A DNA stretch of 30,252 bases from a virus. The stretch covers positions 1 to 30,252 of IMG/VR virus record IMGVR_UViG_3300033064_003572, one strand, 5' to 3'. This document shows positions 16,414-24,498 of this stretch, in pieces (the first letter of the stretch is position 1; every line of letters starts with the position of its first letter). The translations under genes were made by a program, and so were the position numbers. The notes beneath the pieces were generated by a model. The model was not told the origin of the DNA. It ran no database searches and saw only the letters and a list, made by a program, of their open reading frames with translations.

Positions 16414-17184
16414 ATGCAAGAACAACAACCCATAGACCTAGTAACACTCAAAAATAACTTGTTTGAGTACGTGCGCCTGATGTTGGGCCACCAGATCATT
16501 GACATTGAACTGGACCCAGCACACTTTGAAGCTGCATATCAAAAGACCATTGGCACTTACCGCCAACGTGCTAACAATGCATATGAAGAAAGTTACAGCT
16601 TCATGCAGCTGGTGAACCAGCAAAACATCTACACTTTGCCACAGGAAGTGCAGAGTGTTAGACAGATTTTCAAACGCAGCTTTGGTATAGCGTCGGGACC
16701 ATTTGGTTCAAACTTTGACCCGTTTAGCCAGGCACAAATGAATGTGTATCTGATCAACTTTAACCAATCAGGTGGTCTAGCCACTTACGATTTCTACAGT
16801 CAATACGTAGAGCTGGCAGCTAGAATGTTTGGTGGATTCTTAAACTACACCTGGAATCCAGTTACCAAAAAACTACAGTTGATCCGTAGCCCTGCAGGAG
16901 GAGGTGAAGTAGTGCTGTTGTGGACCTACAATCTCAAGCCTGAAATACAATTGCTAATCGACTTCCAAATTCAGCAATGGATCAAAGACTACCTAGTGGC
17001 GGCCTGCAAAATGATCATAGGTGAAGCAAGAGAGAAATTTGGCACTATCGCCGGACCCAATGGCGGCGGCACTCTCAACGGTGCAGCAATGAAAGGCGAA
17101 GCCAAAGCTGAGATGGAGGCGTTGATCACACAACTGGTGAATTATGTGGATGGCAGCGCTCCTCTTACTTTTGTGATTGGATAA
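16414..17184 (+). CDS. 13: T4 gp13-like neck protein
   Basis: 256 residues (T4 gp13: 309). N terminus (LKNNLFEYVRLMLGHQIIDIELDP) and C terminus (GGTLNGAAMKGEAKAEMEAL ... LTFVIG) follow T4 gp13, which ends with a similar helix and a G-I-L-V-G tail. Middle segments NYTWNPVTKKLQL and IQQWIKDYLVAACKMIIG also fit. gp13 and gp14 form the neck connecting head and tail. Here gp13 is on the plus strand, away from gp14 and gp15, which are on the minus strand upstream; T4 keeps 13-14-15 in one row. Confidence 0.8.
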   Translation: MQEQQPIDLVTLKNNLFEYVRLMLGHQIIDIELDPAHFEAAYQKTIGTYRQRANNAYEESYSFMQLVNQQNIYTLPQEVQSVRQIFKRSFGIASGPFGSNFDPFSQAQMNVYLINFNQSGGLATYDFYSQYVELAARMFGGFLNYTWNPVTKKLQLIRSPAGGGEVVLLWTYNLKPEIQLLIDFQIQQWIKDYLVAACKMIIGEAREKFGTIAGPNGGGTLNGAAMKGEAKAEMEALITQLVNYVDGSAPLTFVIG

Positions 17185-17196
17185 TTGACTAGCTTA

Positions 17197-17216
17197 CGGG
17201 CAGCATCTCGTGCCCG
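17197..17216 (+). terminator. Hairpin after gp13
   Basis: CGGGCA (17197-17202), 8-nt loop, TGCCCG (17211-17216). There is no U-run after it, so it is at best a weak terminator or an RNA-stabilising 3' end before the next promoter. Confidence 0.4.
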
Positions 17217-17235
17217 GTGTTCACTTATAATTCAT

Positions 17236-17264
17236 TTGACACCATCTGTTATTCGTAGTATAAT
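17236..17264 (+). promoter_or_regulatory. Perfect-consensus sigma70 promoter, leaderless arrangement
   Basis: TTGACA (17236-17241), 17 nt spacer, TATAAT (17259-17264), then 7 nt to the ATG at 17272. It drives the exonuclease, deoxyribonucleotidase and dNMP kinase. Confidence 0.8.
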
Positions 17265-17271
17265 TTTTAAC

Positions 17272-17793
17272 ATGAGTTCACTTATGTTTGATATTGAAAC
17301 ACTCGGGGTAGGACCTTCCGCTACCATTTTGACCATTGCTGCACAGAGTTTTGATCCGTTGGGAACAGGATATGGATCGCGGCAATACTATGCTAGAATC
17401 ACGTTAGAAAGTCAGGAAAATCGTAATATTGATGACAGCACAATTGCCTGGTGGGCAACTCAGCCCAAAGCTCAAGCAGAAGCCTTTGCCGATGATAATC
17501 GAATTCCTTTAGATCAGGCTCTGGATGAATTGGGTAAGCTAATATGGACTAGTAACTATTTGTATGCAAATGGTCCTACTTTTGACTGTACAATAATAGA
17601 ACACGCCTACAAGAGCTACAACAAGCCCATACCCTGGCAATATTACAAAGTAAGAGATACTCGAACCATATACAGTCTGTGGCCTGACTTACCAAAGCCG
17701 CCCACAAGTCACCATGCTCTTCAAGATTGCCGACGACAGATTGATATGTTACAAGCCACCCTTAAACATCTTAACATTGAAAGATTAGTATGA
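17272..17793 (+). CDS. dexA: DEDDh 3'-5' exonuclease (DexA/Rv2179c-like)
   Basis: 173 residues. Motif Exo I is FDIET (D7, E9), Exo II NGPTFDCTIIE (D105), Exo III SHHALQDCRRQ (H147-x4-D152), the RNase-H-fold DEDDh set. T4 DexA is a 3'-5' exonuclease of this type, 227 residues; the shorter Rv2179c-like family is also a fit. It degrades DNA or RNA from 3' ends, and may help break down host nucleic acid. I set the start at 17272 because a perfect promoter lies 7 nt before it and the catalytic D is at residue 7; a longer frame from 17185 would run through the promoter. Overlaps the next gene by 4 nt. Confidence 0.8.
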   Translation: MSSLMFDIETLGVGPSATILTIAAQSFDPLGTGYGSRQYYARITLESQENRNIDDSTIAWWATQPKAQAEAFADDNRIPLDQALDELGKLIWTSNYLYANGPTFDCTIIEHAYKSYNKPIPWQYYKVRDTRTIYSLWPDLPKPPTSHHALQDCRRQIDMLQATLKHLNIERLV

Positions 17794-18278
17794 AAATTTT
17801 TCTAGACATGGACGACGTGTTTGCTGACTGGATGCCTGCTGCAAGGGCAATTGTCAACCGCAACTGGGAGTATGGTGAACGTATTCCAGAAAGCGATTGG
17901 AACAAAGTCAAAGCCAAAGAACGATTTTATCGTGACTTGCCACTCAAACCGGGAGCACATGAGTTGGTTCAATTTTGCCGTGTTGCAGTAACCATTGGAC
18001 AAGCAGACGCACTTGCATTCTTGACAGCATTACCGCATGACTACAGTGTACCTTATGCTGCACAAGATAAGGTATGGTGGGCACACGAGCGTTTTGAAGG
18101 TATTCCAGTATTCTTTGGACCATTCAGTCATGACAAATGGCAACATTGTGCGCCAGGTGATATTTTGATCGATGACCGTACAAGCAATTGCGAAGAGTGG
18201 ATAAAAGCTGGCGGTCGGGCACACATTTACAGACAGTGGCCTGAGTGCCACACATGGTTGCAGGAAATTTTGAAATGA
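17790..18278 (+). CDS. 5'(3')-deoxyribonucleotidase, HAD superfamily
   Basis: 162 residues. HAD motif I LDMDDVFADW has D6 (nucleophile) and D8; motif II T79 in FLTALP; motif III K116; motif IV ILIDDRTSN with D128-D129. This is the NT5C-type family that removes phosphate from dNMPs. It overlaps the exonuclease by 4 nt and the dNMP kinase by 4 nt. Having a nucleotidase coupled to a kinase on the same substrates suggests balancing of nucleotide pools from degraded host DNA, or a different preferred base for each (inference). Confidence 0.85.
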   Translation: MKIFLDMDDVFADWMPAARAIVNRNWEYGERIPESDWNKVKAKERFYRDLPLKPGAHELVQFCRVAVTIGQADALAFLTALPHDYSVPYAAQDKVWWAHERFEGIPVFFGPFSHDKWQHCAPGDILIDDRTSNCEEWIKAGGRAHIYRQWPECHTWLQEILK

Positions 18279-18922
18279 TCATTGGCATTTGTGGCCTCAT
18301 CGGTGCAGGCAAAGACACTGCCGCAGATTATCTTGTGAATTTCCATGAGTTTAGACGAGACTCGTTTGCCAACACACTCAAAGATGCTGTGTCTGCTGTG
18401 TTTGGGTGGGATCGTGAATTGCTGGAAGGGCGCACTAAAGAAGCTCGTGAGTGGCGAGAACAAGTAGATCCGTGGTGGGCACAAAGACTAGGAATGCCTG
18501 CTCTAACTCCACGTTGGGTGCTGCAAAACTGGGGCACAGAAGTATGTAGAAATGCATTTCACAATGATATCTGGATTGCCAGTTTGGAAAACAAACTGCG
18601 ACGTAGTCGCAACAACACAGTGATTTCGGATTGTAGATTCTACAATGAAGTGGCAGCAATCAAGAATCAAGGCGGCCGAGTGATTTGGATTCAGCGTGGG
18701 ATAACTCCACATTGGTACAGTATTGCCACCCAGGCCAATCGTGGAGATTCAGCAGCACAACGTTGGCTAGAACAACAAGGAATTCATGCCAGTGAATACT
18801 CCTGGGCCGGCACTCAGTTTAATTACGTTGTGGAAAACAACAGTAGCATTGATAGTCTTTACAGTCAGCTCAATGATCTGCTTGTAACGGATTTGGCACC
18901 CACGGAACGTCAAGCCGCTTGA
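18275..18922 (+). CDS. 1: Deoxynucleoside monophosphate kinase, T4 gp1-like
   Basis: 215 residues from the coupled ATG at 18275 (ATGA overlap). Walker A is GLIGAGKDTAADYL at residues 7-20. LQNWGTEVCRN and DCRFYNEVAAIKNQGGRVIW match the T4 gp1 family. It phosphorylates dNMPs for phage DNA synthesis. The last 53 nt overlap the 3' end of the convergent HNH gene. It is the third gene of the sigma70-driven nucleotide operon. Confidence 0.85.
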   Translation: MIIGICGLIGAGKDTAADYLVNFHEFRRDSFANTLKDAVSAVFGWDRELLEGRTKEAREWREQVDPWWAQRLGMPALTPRWVLQNWGTEVCRNAFHNDIWIASLENKLRRSRNNTVISDCRFYNEVAAIKNQGGRVIWIQRGITPHWYSIATQANRGDSAAQRWLEQQGIHASEYSWAGTQFNYVVENNSSIDSLYSQLNDLLVTDLAPTERQAA

Positions 18923-19274
18923 CTTCTTCCACACAGTTCAAACACACGGTTCTAAGATTGGTCAACGAAACGTTTTGCATGTTACCGTCCATGTGATACA
19001 CTAGTGTTTGACTGGTCAATCTAGGGCGGAATCTGCAGCGATCGCATGTGGGTTTTTTCTTGTATCCTGCTTTTTTCCACAATGCTTCTGGTGGGCGAAT
19101 TTTCTTTTTTAGTTTGATACATCGATCACATCTTGATCTGTAATGCACAACATCATGTTTTCGATAGTTCACTGCTACCATTCGTTGATTACATACATTG
19201 CACATGGGTCTCATATGGTATTTAGCCCTAAACCTTTGCAAAGGTAGCCGCAACACCGTGACTTTTGGTGGCAT
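18870..19274 (-). CDS. Small HNH-like endonuclease with zinc-binding Cys pairs
   Basis: About 134 residues from the ATG at 19274 (a start at 19214 is also possible). Three to four Cys pairs (CNVC, CDRC, CDRC, CLNC) and an HNH signature: VYHMDGNMQN then LTNLRTVCLNC. This is the layout of small HNH nucleases common in T4-like phages. It runs against both neighbours: its 3' end overlaps the dNMP kinase by 53 nt and its 5' end is next to the sheath late promoter. A stand-alone homing nuclease or a DNA-packaging nuclease are both possible; no target is visible. Confidence 0.7.
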   Translation of the reverse strand: MPPKVTVLRLPLQRFRAKYHMRPMCNVCNQRMVAVNYRKHDVVHYRSRCDRCIKLKKKIRPPEALWKKAGYKKKPTCDRCRFRPRLTSQTLVYHMDGNMQNVSLTNLRTVCLNCVEEVKRLDVPWVPNPLQADH

Positions 19275-19276
19275 AC

Positions 19277-19284
19277 GATAAATA
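19277..19284 (+). promoter_or_regulatory. T4-type late promoter (GATAAATA) for tail sheath
   Basis: GATAAATA sits 27 nt before the sheath ATG, with an AAAGGAAA ribosome-binding site in between. The strongest match in the window to the T4 late consensus. Confidence 0.75.
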
Positions 19285-19311
19285 TCTGTAACTTGAAAAG
19301 GAAACCATAAC

Positions 19312-22300
19312 ATGGCTCTAGTATCCCCAGGCGTAGAAGTATCAGTAATTGATGAAAGTCAATATCTTCCAGCTGCCACCAACTCAGTACCGTATTTTCT
19401 TATAGCCACAGCACAGAACAAGGCGTCTGGCAGTGGTGTTGGTGTAGCAGCAGGCACACTCGAAGTCAATGCCAACCGTGTTTATCAAATTACCAGTCAG
19501 AGAGATCTTGCAGCTACATTTGGTAATCCGTTTTTCTATAAAACTACCATTGGTACTCCTATCAATGGATATGAACTAAATGAATATGGATTGTTGGCAG
19601 CGTACAGCGCATTGGGTGTTACCAATCGTGCGTTTGTTCAACGTGTGAATATTGACCTCACTCAGCTCACAGCCACATTGGTGCGGCCCACAGGTGAACC
19701 CGACAATGGTTCTTACTGGTTGAATACAGCAACCAGTCAATGGGGTATTTTTGAGTGGAATCAAGTCACAGGAGCATTCTCCAACCAGATTCCTTCAGTT
19801 ATCACTGACACTAGTGAATTGGTTAATGGTGTGCCGTTGCAAGATTATGGCACCATCAATGGTTATGCTATTGTTGCTACCAATGTTCAAAATCCACTGT
19901 ACTATAAAAATGGTGCAGTGGCCTCTGTTGGCAATGGTAACTCTGTTACATTGACCAACTTGTATAACAATTGGGTGCTAGTAGGCAGCGACGAATGGAA
20001 ATTGAGCCATCCTACAATTCAAGGTGCCAATGCTGTGACAACAGCACTCACATCCGGCAATACTATTGTGATCAACGGTACAAGCGTGGCAGTGCCTGGA
20101 ACTACTATACAAGGACTCAGCGGAGCTATCAATACTGCTGCAATTACCGGTGTATACTCAGCTGTGCTCAGCAACAAACTTTGCTTGTTTGCCGATAGTA
20201 CAGCCACAGCTGACGGATCAACTGGTGACGATGGTCTTATTGTTATAGATTCAACTGGATCAACACCGGCATTGTTGACTACCCTGGGTATTACAGCAAA
20301 TAAAGAATACTATGCTCCGGCACTGCAACAAAGTCCCAACTACACATTTCCACGTTGGTTGTCTACAGATGACACACCACGTCCTACAGGTAGTGTGTGG
20401 AACAAGATTACTCCGCAAAATCTGGGCACAAATATAGTAGTGCAAAAATACAGCACAGCATTGGGTAGCTGGGTAACACAAGCTGCTCCGGTGTACGAAA
20501 ATGACTGGTATGCCAATGCTGCATTGGATGCCACTGGCGGTGGAAAAAATATTGCTGCTGGCACAACCTATACACAATACAACGTGAATCCTGCTGTTAG
20601 TACCGTTGGTGCGTATCCATACAACAACACCTACACATTGCAGGTGTTTGAACGAGCCAGTCAAGGTGCTACAATTGTTACAGGTAGTGTGGCTGTTCCT
20701 ACGTTCGTGAGCGGTAATACATTTACTGTGACCACAAGCATTCCAAACTCTAACAATTTGACTTCTACTGTGACAGTGACCATTACGGGTACTGATGCAG
20801 CAGCATTTAATACTGCTGTGAGTTCAGCAGGTTTTTCAAATGTTGTGGCGTCGGTTAGTTCGGCTGGTGCAATTGTACTGACACAAACTCAGGGTGGTGT
20901 TATTCTGTTGCAAAACGTTACAGGAACTCCATTGGCAGCAGCTGGATTTACCACCAGCACCACTGGTTGCCGCAACATTGTTAATGATGATCAAACTGCT
21001 TATTTACAACTCAGCAACTGGGTTCCACTAAGCTACACAGCCAGTGCTGTGGCGCCAGACCAGGATCCTGCCAACGGGACCTACTGGTACTTTACCAGTC
21101 CTAGTCAAGTTGACATCATGATCAATGATGGATCTCAATGGGTGGGATATCAAAACGATACCAACGACACACGTGGTTTCAATCTAAGCAATACCAATCC
21201 AACTGGTCCTATTATTTCGGCCACAGCACCTACCACTCAAACAGATGGCACTGTGTTGGTATACGGAGACTTATGGGTAGATACCAGCAATCTTGAACTA
21301 TATCCATTGTTGAATCGTTGGCAAGCAGTGGATGGTGTAAATCAATGGGTGACTCTGGACAACACTGATCAACAAACCTCAAATGGTATTTTGTTTGAAG
21401 ACGCTCGTTGGAGCACAACAGGAACAGTAAATCCTATCACCGACAATCTGCCTTCAATCACCAGCTTGTTGACCAGCAACTACTTGGATGTAGATGCACC
21501 TGATCCTGCACTGTATCCCGATGGTATGCTGCTGTGGAACACACGCCGATCTGGCTACAATGTCAAACTTTTCCAAGTTGACTATTTTAATGCCAGCAGC
21601 TTCAGCTATGACTCATGGTCTAGTTCTACAACCTATGCAGTAGGCGATCAAGTATTGTATAACGCTGTGTTGTATGTGGCCATTCAAGCCGGCACTAATC
21701 AGAATCCAGAGACACAAACTTCATTCTGGGATGTGTTGGAAACCAATTCATGGGTAACTGCATCTGGCAACAGAGCTGACGGTTCACCGTATATGGGACG
21801 TTTTGCTCAACGTTCATTGATTGTGGCTGCATTGAAATCAGGTATTGATACCAGTATCACAGCACGTGAAGAACAAGCACAATTCAATTTGGTGGCGTGT
21901 ACTGCATACCCTGAATTGATTCCTAACATGGTAGCACTCAGCAATGAGCGCAACAATACCTTATTTGTAGTGGGTGATACGCCAATGCGATTGGAACCAA
22001 CTGGAACTGATATTGCTGCCTGGGCCACAAACAACAGTGGTAATGGAATATTTGCAGAAGATGGATTAACAACCAGTACTCCATATGCCGCAGTGTTCTA
22101 TCCAAGTTGCCAAACTACTGATCTTGGTGGCAGTGCTGTGGTTACTGCGGCTAGTCACATGATGGTACGTACTATTATCCGCAGTGATTCGGTCAGCTAT
22201 CCATGGTTGGCACCAGCTGGAACACGTCGTGGTGTGATTGACAATGCTGCTAGAATTGGTTATATCAATAGTATCACTGGTGAGTTTGTTACAATTGGTA

Positions 22301-22761
22301 ATAATCAAGGTCTGCGTGACGTTGAGTACCTGAACAAAATCAACCCAATCACATTCTTACCAGGTGTGGGTATTACCAACTTTGGTAACAAGACCATTTA
22401 CGGTGTTACCAGTGCATTGGATCGTATCAATGTAGCACGACTGATTGCGTTCATGCGTGGTCGTTTAGACGAAATTGGTAAACAATTCTTGTTTGAACCC
22501 AACGATCAAATCACTCGTAATGAAATTGCCAATGCAATAAATGGATTGTGTATTGATCTTGTGGCCAAGCGTGGTATCTATGACTTCTTGGTAATTTGTG
22601 ATGATTCCAACAACACACCTGCTAGAATTGATGCCAACGAGTTGTGGGTAGACATTGCTATCGAACCTGTAAAGGCTGTGGAATTTATCTATATTCCATT
22701 GCGTATCAAGGCAACTGGTGCCATTGCTGACTCACAGAGTACAACACAAGCTTCTATCTAA
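19312..22761 (+). CDS. 18: Contractile tail sheath protein, T4 gp18-like, with large decoration insert
   Basis: The N terminus (MALVSPGVEVSVIDESQY) and the C-terminal ~320 residues (PAGTRRGVIDNAARIGY, INPITFLPGVGITNFGNKT, LIAFMRGRLDEIGKQFLFEP, VEFIYIPLRIKATG) are canonical gp18. At 1149 residues it is far longer than T4 gp18 (659). Residues ~130-830 are a beta-rich, Thr/Asn/Ser-rich insert with repeating W-containing units (GDLWVDTSNLELYPLLNRW, GTYWYFTSP, PDGMLLWNT). At 766-808 is a CBM5/12-like module (YDSWSSSTTYAVGDQVLY...Y...FWDV). The insert would sit on the outer surface of the sheath. Strong Shine-Dalgarno and late promoter precede it; a strong terminator follows. Confidence 0.9.
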   Translation: MALVSPGVEVSVIDESQYLPAATNSVPYFLIATAQNKASGSGVGVAAGTLEVNANRVYQITSQRDLAATFGNPFFYKTTIGTPINGYELNEYGLLAAYSALGVTNRAFVQRVNIDLTQLTATLVRPTGEPDNGSYWLNTATSQWGIFEWNQVTGAFSNQIPSVITDTSELVNGVPLQDYGTINGYAIVATNVQNPLYYKNGAVASVGNGNSVTLTNLYNNWVLVGSDEWKLSHPTIQGANAVTTALTSGNTIVINGTSVAVPGTTIQGLSGAINTAAITGVYSAVLSNKLCLFADSTATADGSTGDDGLIVIDSTGSTPALLTTLGITANKEYYAPALQQSPNYTFPRWLSTDDTPRPTGSVWNKITPQNLGTNIVVQKYSTALGSWVTQAAPVYENDWYANAALDATGGGKNIAAGTTYTQYNVNPAVSTVGAYPYNNTYTLQVFERASQGATIVTGSVAVPTFVSGNTFTVTTSIPNSNNLTSTVTVTITGTDAAAFNTAVSSAGFSNVVASVSSAGAIVLTQTQGGVILLQNVTGTPLAAAGFTTSTTGCRNIVNDDQTAYLQLSNWVPLSYTASAVAPDQDPANGTYWYFTSPSQVDIMINDGSQWVGYQNDTNDTRGFNLSNTNPTGPIISATAPTTQTDGTVLVYGDLWVDTSNLELYPLLNRWQAVDGVNQWVTLDNTDQQTSNGILFEDARWSTTGTVNPITDNLPSITSLLTSNYLDVDAPDPALYPDGMLLWNTRRSGYNVKLFQVDYFNASSFSYDSWSSSTTYAVGDQVLYNAVLYVAIQAGTNQNPETQTSFWDVLETNSWVTASGNRADGSPYMGRFAQRSLIVAALKSGIDTSITAREEQAQFNLVACTAYPELIPNMVALSNERNNTLFVVGDTPMRLEPTGTDIAAWATNNSGNGIFAEDGLTTSTPYAAVFYPSCQTTDLGGSAVVTAASHMMVRTIIRSDSVSYPWLAPAGTRRGVIDNAARIGYINSITGEFVTIGNNQGLRDVEYLNKINPITFLPGVGITNFGNKTIYGVTSALDRINVARLIAFMRGRLDEIGKQFLFEPNDQITRNEIANAINGLCIDLVAKRGIYDFLVICDDSNNTPARIDANELWVDIAIEPVKAVEFIYIPLRIKATGAIADSQSTTQASI

Positions 22762-22768
22762 CAATATT

Positions 22769-22797
22769 AATAGGGTTAGAAATAACCCTATTTTTTT
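22769..22797 (+). terminator. Rho-independent terminator after tail sheath
   Basis: 10-bp stem AATAGGGTTA / TAACCCTATT with a GAAA tetraloop, followed by a T-run to 22797. It closes the sheath transcript. The last codons of the convergent homing endonuclease (stop 22788-22790) lie inside it. Confidence 0.85.
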
Positions 22798-24320
22798 GTC
22801 CAGGTCCATTTAGAACTACCACTGTCCCATATTCTTAGGTAACCTTGAATTCTTCGATTTTCAGCTTCAGTAAGTGATTGGTCATCGTTTTTATTTTTTC
22901 GCAATGAAAATCGATGTAATCGTTTAATAATATTTGCTTGTAAATACCAATAATTTGGGACACCGTTGCTAATTTTTTCAAAACCCAGTTGTTTATATAA
23001 TTCACCTGTGGACCATCGGTTGTCTGCGTAAGACACCACGGTTGCTGGTGATGTGTGTTTGAGAAAATATTTAAAAAGTTTACTAGCTCCGCCTATAATA
23101 GTAGTGTCCAATAGTGATGCAAATCTATTAATTTCCCATACTCCCACAAGTTTACGTGACAAATTATTGTTAGTAAAGGTCATCAAGGATACCAAGGTGT
23201 TATTATGATACAACCCAAATCTAAGATTGCTCCGGCCTTTGCCCATTAAATGATTTTGCTCACAAAATATTGATGCTTCTTTACTTGATACTTCTCTTAC
23301 CTGGCATTTCCTAGCATAAATGTATGTTGAGGTTTTGCCCAATATATTTGTTAATCTGCTTTTTACAATGTCAGATTTGTGTTCCCATTCATCCTCGAAC
23401 ACTTGAATTATGCGTATTCCTTTTGCAGCAAACATCTTTTGCTTTTGAAAATCAGTAGTTGGGGATTGATTATTAGCCAGCAAGGTTGATTCAGAATGCC
23501 AATATAATCCATTGAATTCAATTCCAAGATTTAATTCTGGTATAAAAATATCAATTTCTTTGCTGTGATATTTTTCTCGATATCCGGCTATGGCAGATGG
23601 CCATATGGTTTGTACAAAATTAAATAATTCAATTTCGCCTTTACTTTGTTTTATAGTCCGCGGATAACACCCGGGACACATTGATCTTTTAAATTTTGCA
23701 GGCGTAAAATATTGTTTAGTAAATGAAAAAATAGTGTTACATACATTACATGATAAATCTAATTTATGGTCACACACATTGTTGATTAGTGTTAGATCAA
23801 GTTCATGCAACTTAGTGATAATATTATTATCAGAATCTATGGTTTTTTGCTGAACTCGGGCACTTGCTGACTCTTTTATTTTGGTTCGAGTAGCGTCTGA
23901 ATGATTTTTCCCACGCATGGTACTGCCAAAATCGTATCCTTTTTTAATTTTTGTCTCTACTGCTTTTGCTGCCCGTAACTGCATTTTTTCTGGGTTTGCC
24001 GCGGCATAATTAATTGACCGGTTACTCAGAACCTGTTTTTGTTCAGCTGTTTTTGCCGTACCTCGTGTGAACTCACCGGATTTATATCGTTCTTCTCGTT
24101 TGTTGATACGTTCTTTATGATTGGCTAATTCAATTGGGTCGGTTATTTTTATTCCTTTGTTATGTGGCACCCTGGAAATGAATTTATCTAATGTTTCCTG
24201 ACTATATAGTGATCCAAACTTTTCTTTGTACATAGAGGTTGAAATATCATGCTGTGCGAGGTGTTGCCATGGGATAATTTTTTTAAATTCTGTTTTACAA
24301 AGTTGGCATATAATTGGCAT
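22788..24320 (-). CDS. Free-standing homing endonuclease, Vsr/EDxHD-like
   Basis: 510 residues. N-terminal zinc finger C5-x2-C8...H20-x3-H24 (CQLCKTEF...HLAQHD), then a helical DNA-binding linker, a second Cys cluster (C183, C191, C194, C215, C218), and a nuclease core at ~227-325: KGEIELFNFV (E229), KEIDIFIPELNLGIEFNGLY (D257, E268), H275, then GIRIIQVFEDEW. This is the Vsr-like EDxHD fold of phage homing endonucleases such as I-Bth0305I. The C-terminal part (FGLYHNNTLVSLMTFTNNN, IIGGASKLFKYF, VVSYADNRWSTGELYKQLGF) is often found with such nucleases and looks like an acyltransferase-type fold. It lies between sheath and tube on the opposite strand. CAGGAAC is a good Shine-Dalgarno. AT-rich relative to its neighbours. 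Confidence 0.8.
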   Translation of the reverse strand: MPIICQLCKTEFKKIIPWQHLAQHDISTSMYKEKFGSLYSQETLDKFISRVPHNKGIKITDPIELANHKERINKREERYKSGEFTRGTAKTAEQKQVLSNRSINYAAANPEKMQLRAAKAVETKIKKGYDFGSTMRGKNHSDATRTKIKESASARVQQKTIDSDNNIITKLHELDLTLINNVCDHKLDLSCNVCNTIFSFTKQYFTPAKFKRSMCPGCYPRTIKQSKGEIELFNFVQTIWPSAIAGYREKYHSKEIDIFIPELNLGIEFNGLYWHSESTLLANNQSPTTDFQKQKMFAAKGIRIIQVFEDEWEHKSDIVKSRLTNILGKTSTYIYARKCQVREVSSKEASIFCEQNHLMGKGRSNLRFGLYHNNTLVSLMTFTNNNLSRKLVGVWEINRFASLLDTTIIGGASKLFKYFLKHTSPATVVSYADNRWSTGELYKQLGFEKISNGVPNYWYLQANIIKRLHRFSLRKNKNDDQSLTEAENRRIQGYLRIWDSGSSKWTWTKK

Positions 24321-24341
24321 TGCAATAGTTCCTGTTTAATG

Positions 24342-24361
24342 TATTTACGCAAATATTTATT
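24342..24361 (-). promoter_or_regulatory. Two late-promoter-like boxes before the homing endonuclease
   Basis: On the minus strand AATAAATA (24361-24354) and CGTAAATA (24349-24342) stand 21-33 nt upstream of the ATG at 24320. Either could act as a late promoter. An 8-bp inverted repeat (ATTCAATT 24359-24366 / AATTGAAT 24379-24386) overlaps the first. Confidence 0.45.
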
Positions 24362-24469
24362 CAATTGTGTAAGTATCAAATTGAATTGTCAATGATCCCA
24401 TATAGCTATCTATCTAACTGTACTGCTAGACTACCAAATGGTGACCCTATTTCTTTTGGCCTCAACAGA

Positions 24470-24477
24470 GGTAAATA
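24470..24477 (+). promoter_or_regulatory. T4-type late promoter (GGTAAATA) for tail tube
   Basis: GGTAAATA lies 21 nt before the tube ATG with AGGAG (24485-24489) in between. Confidence 0.7.
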
Positions 24478-24498
24478 ACTGCATAGGAGATTACAAAT

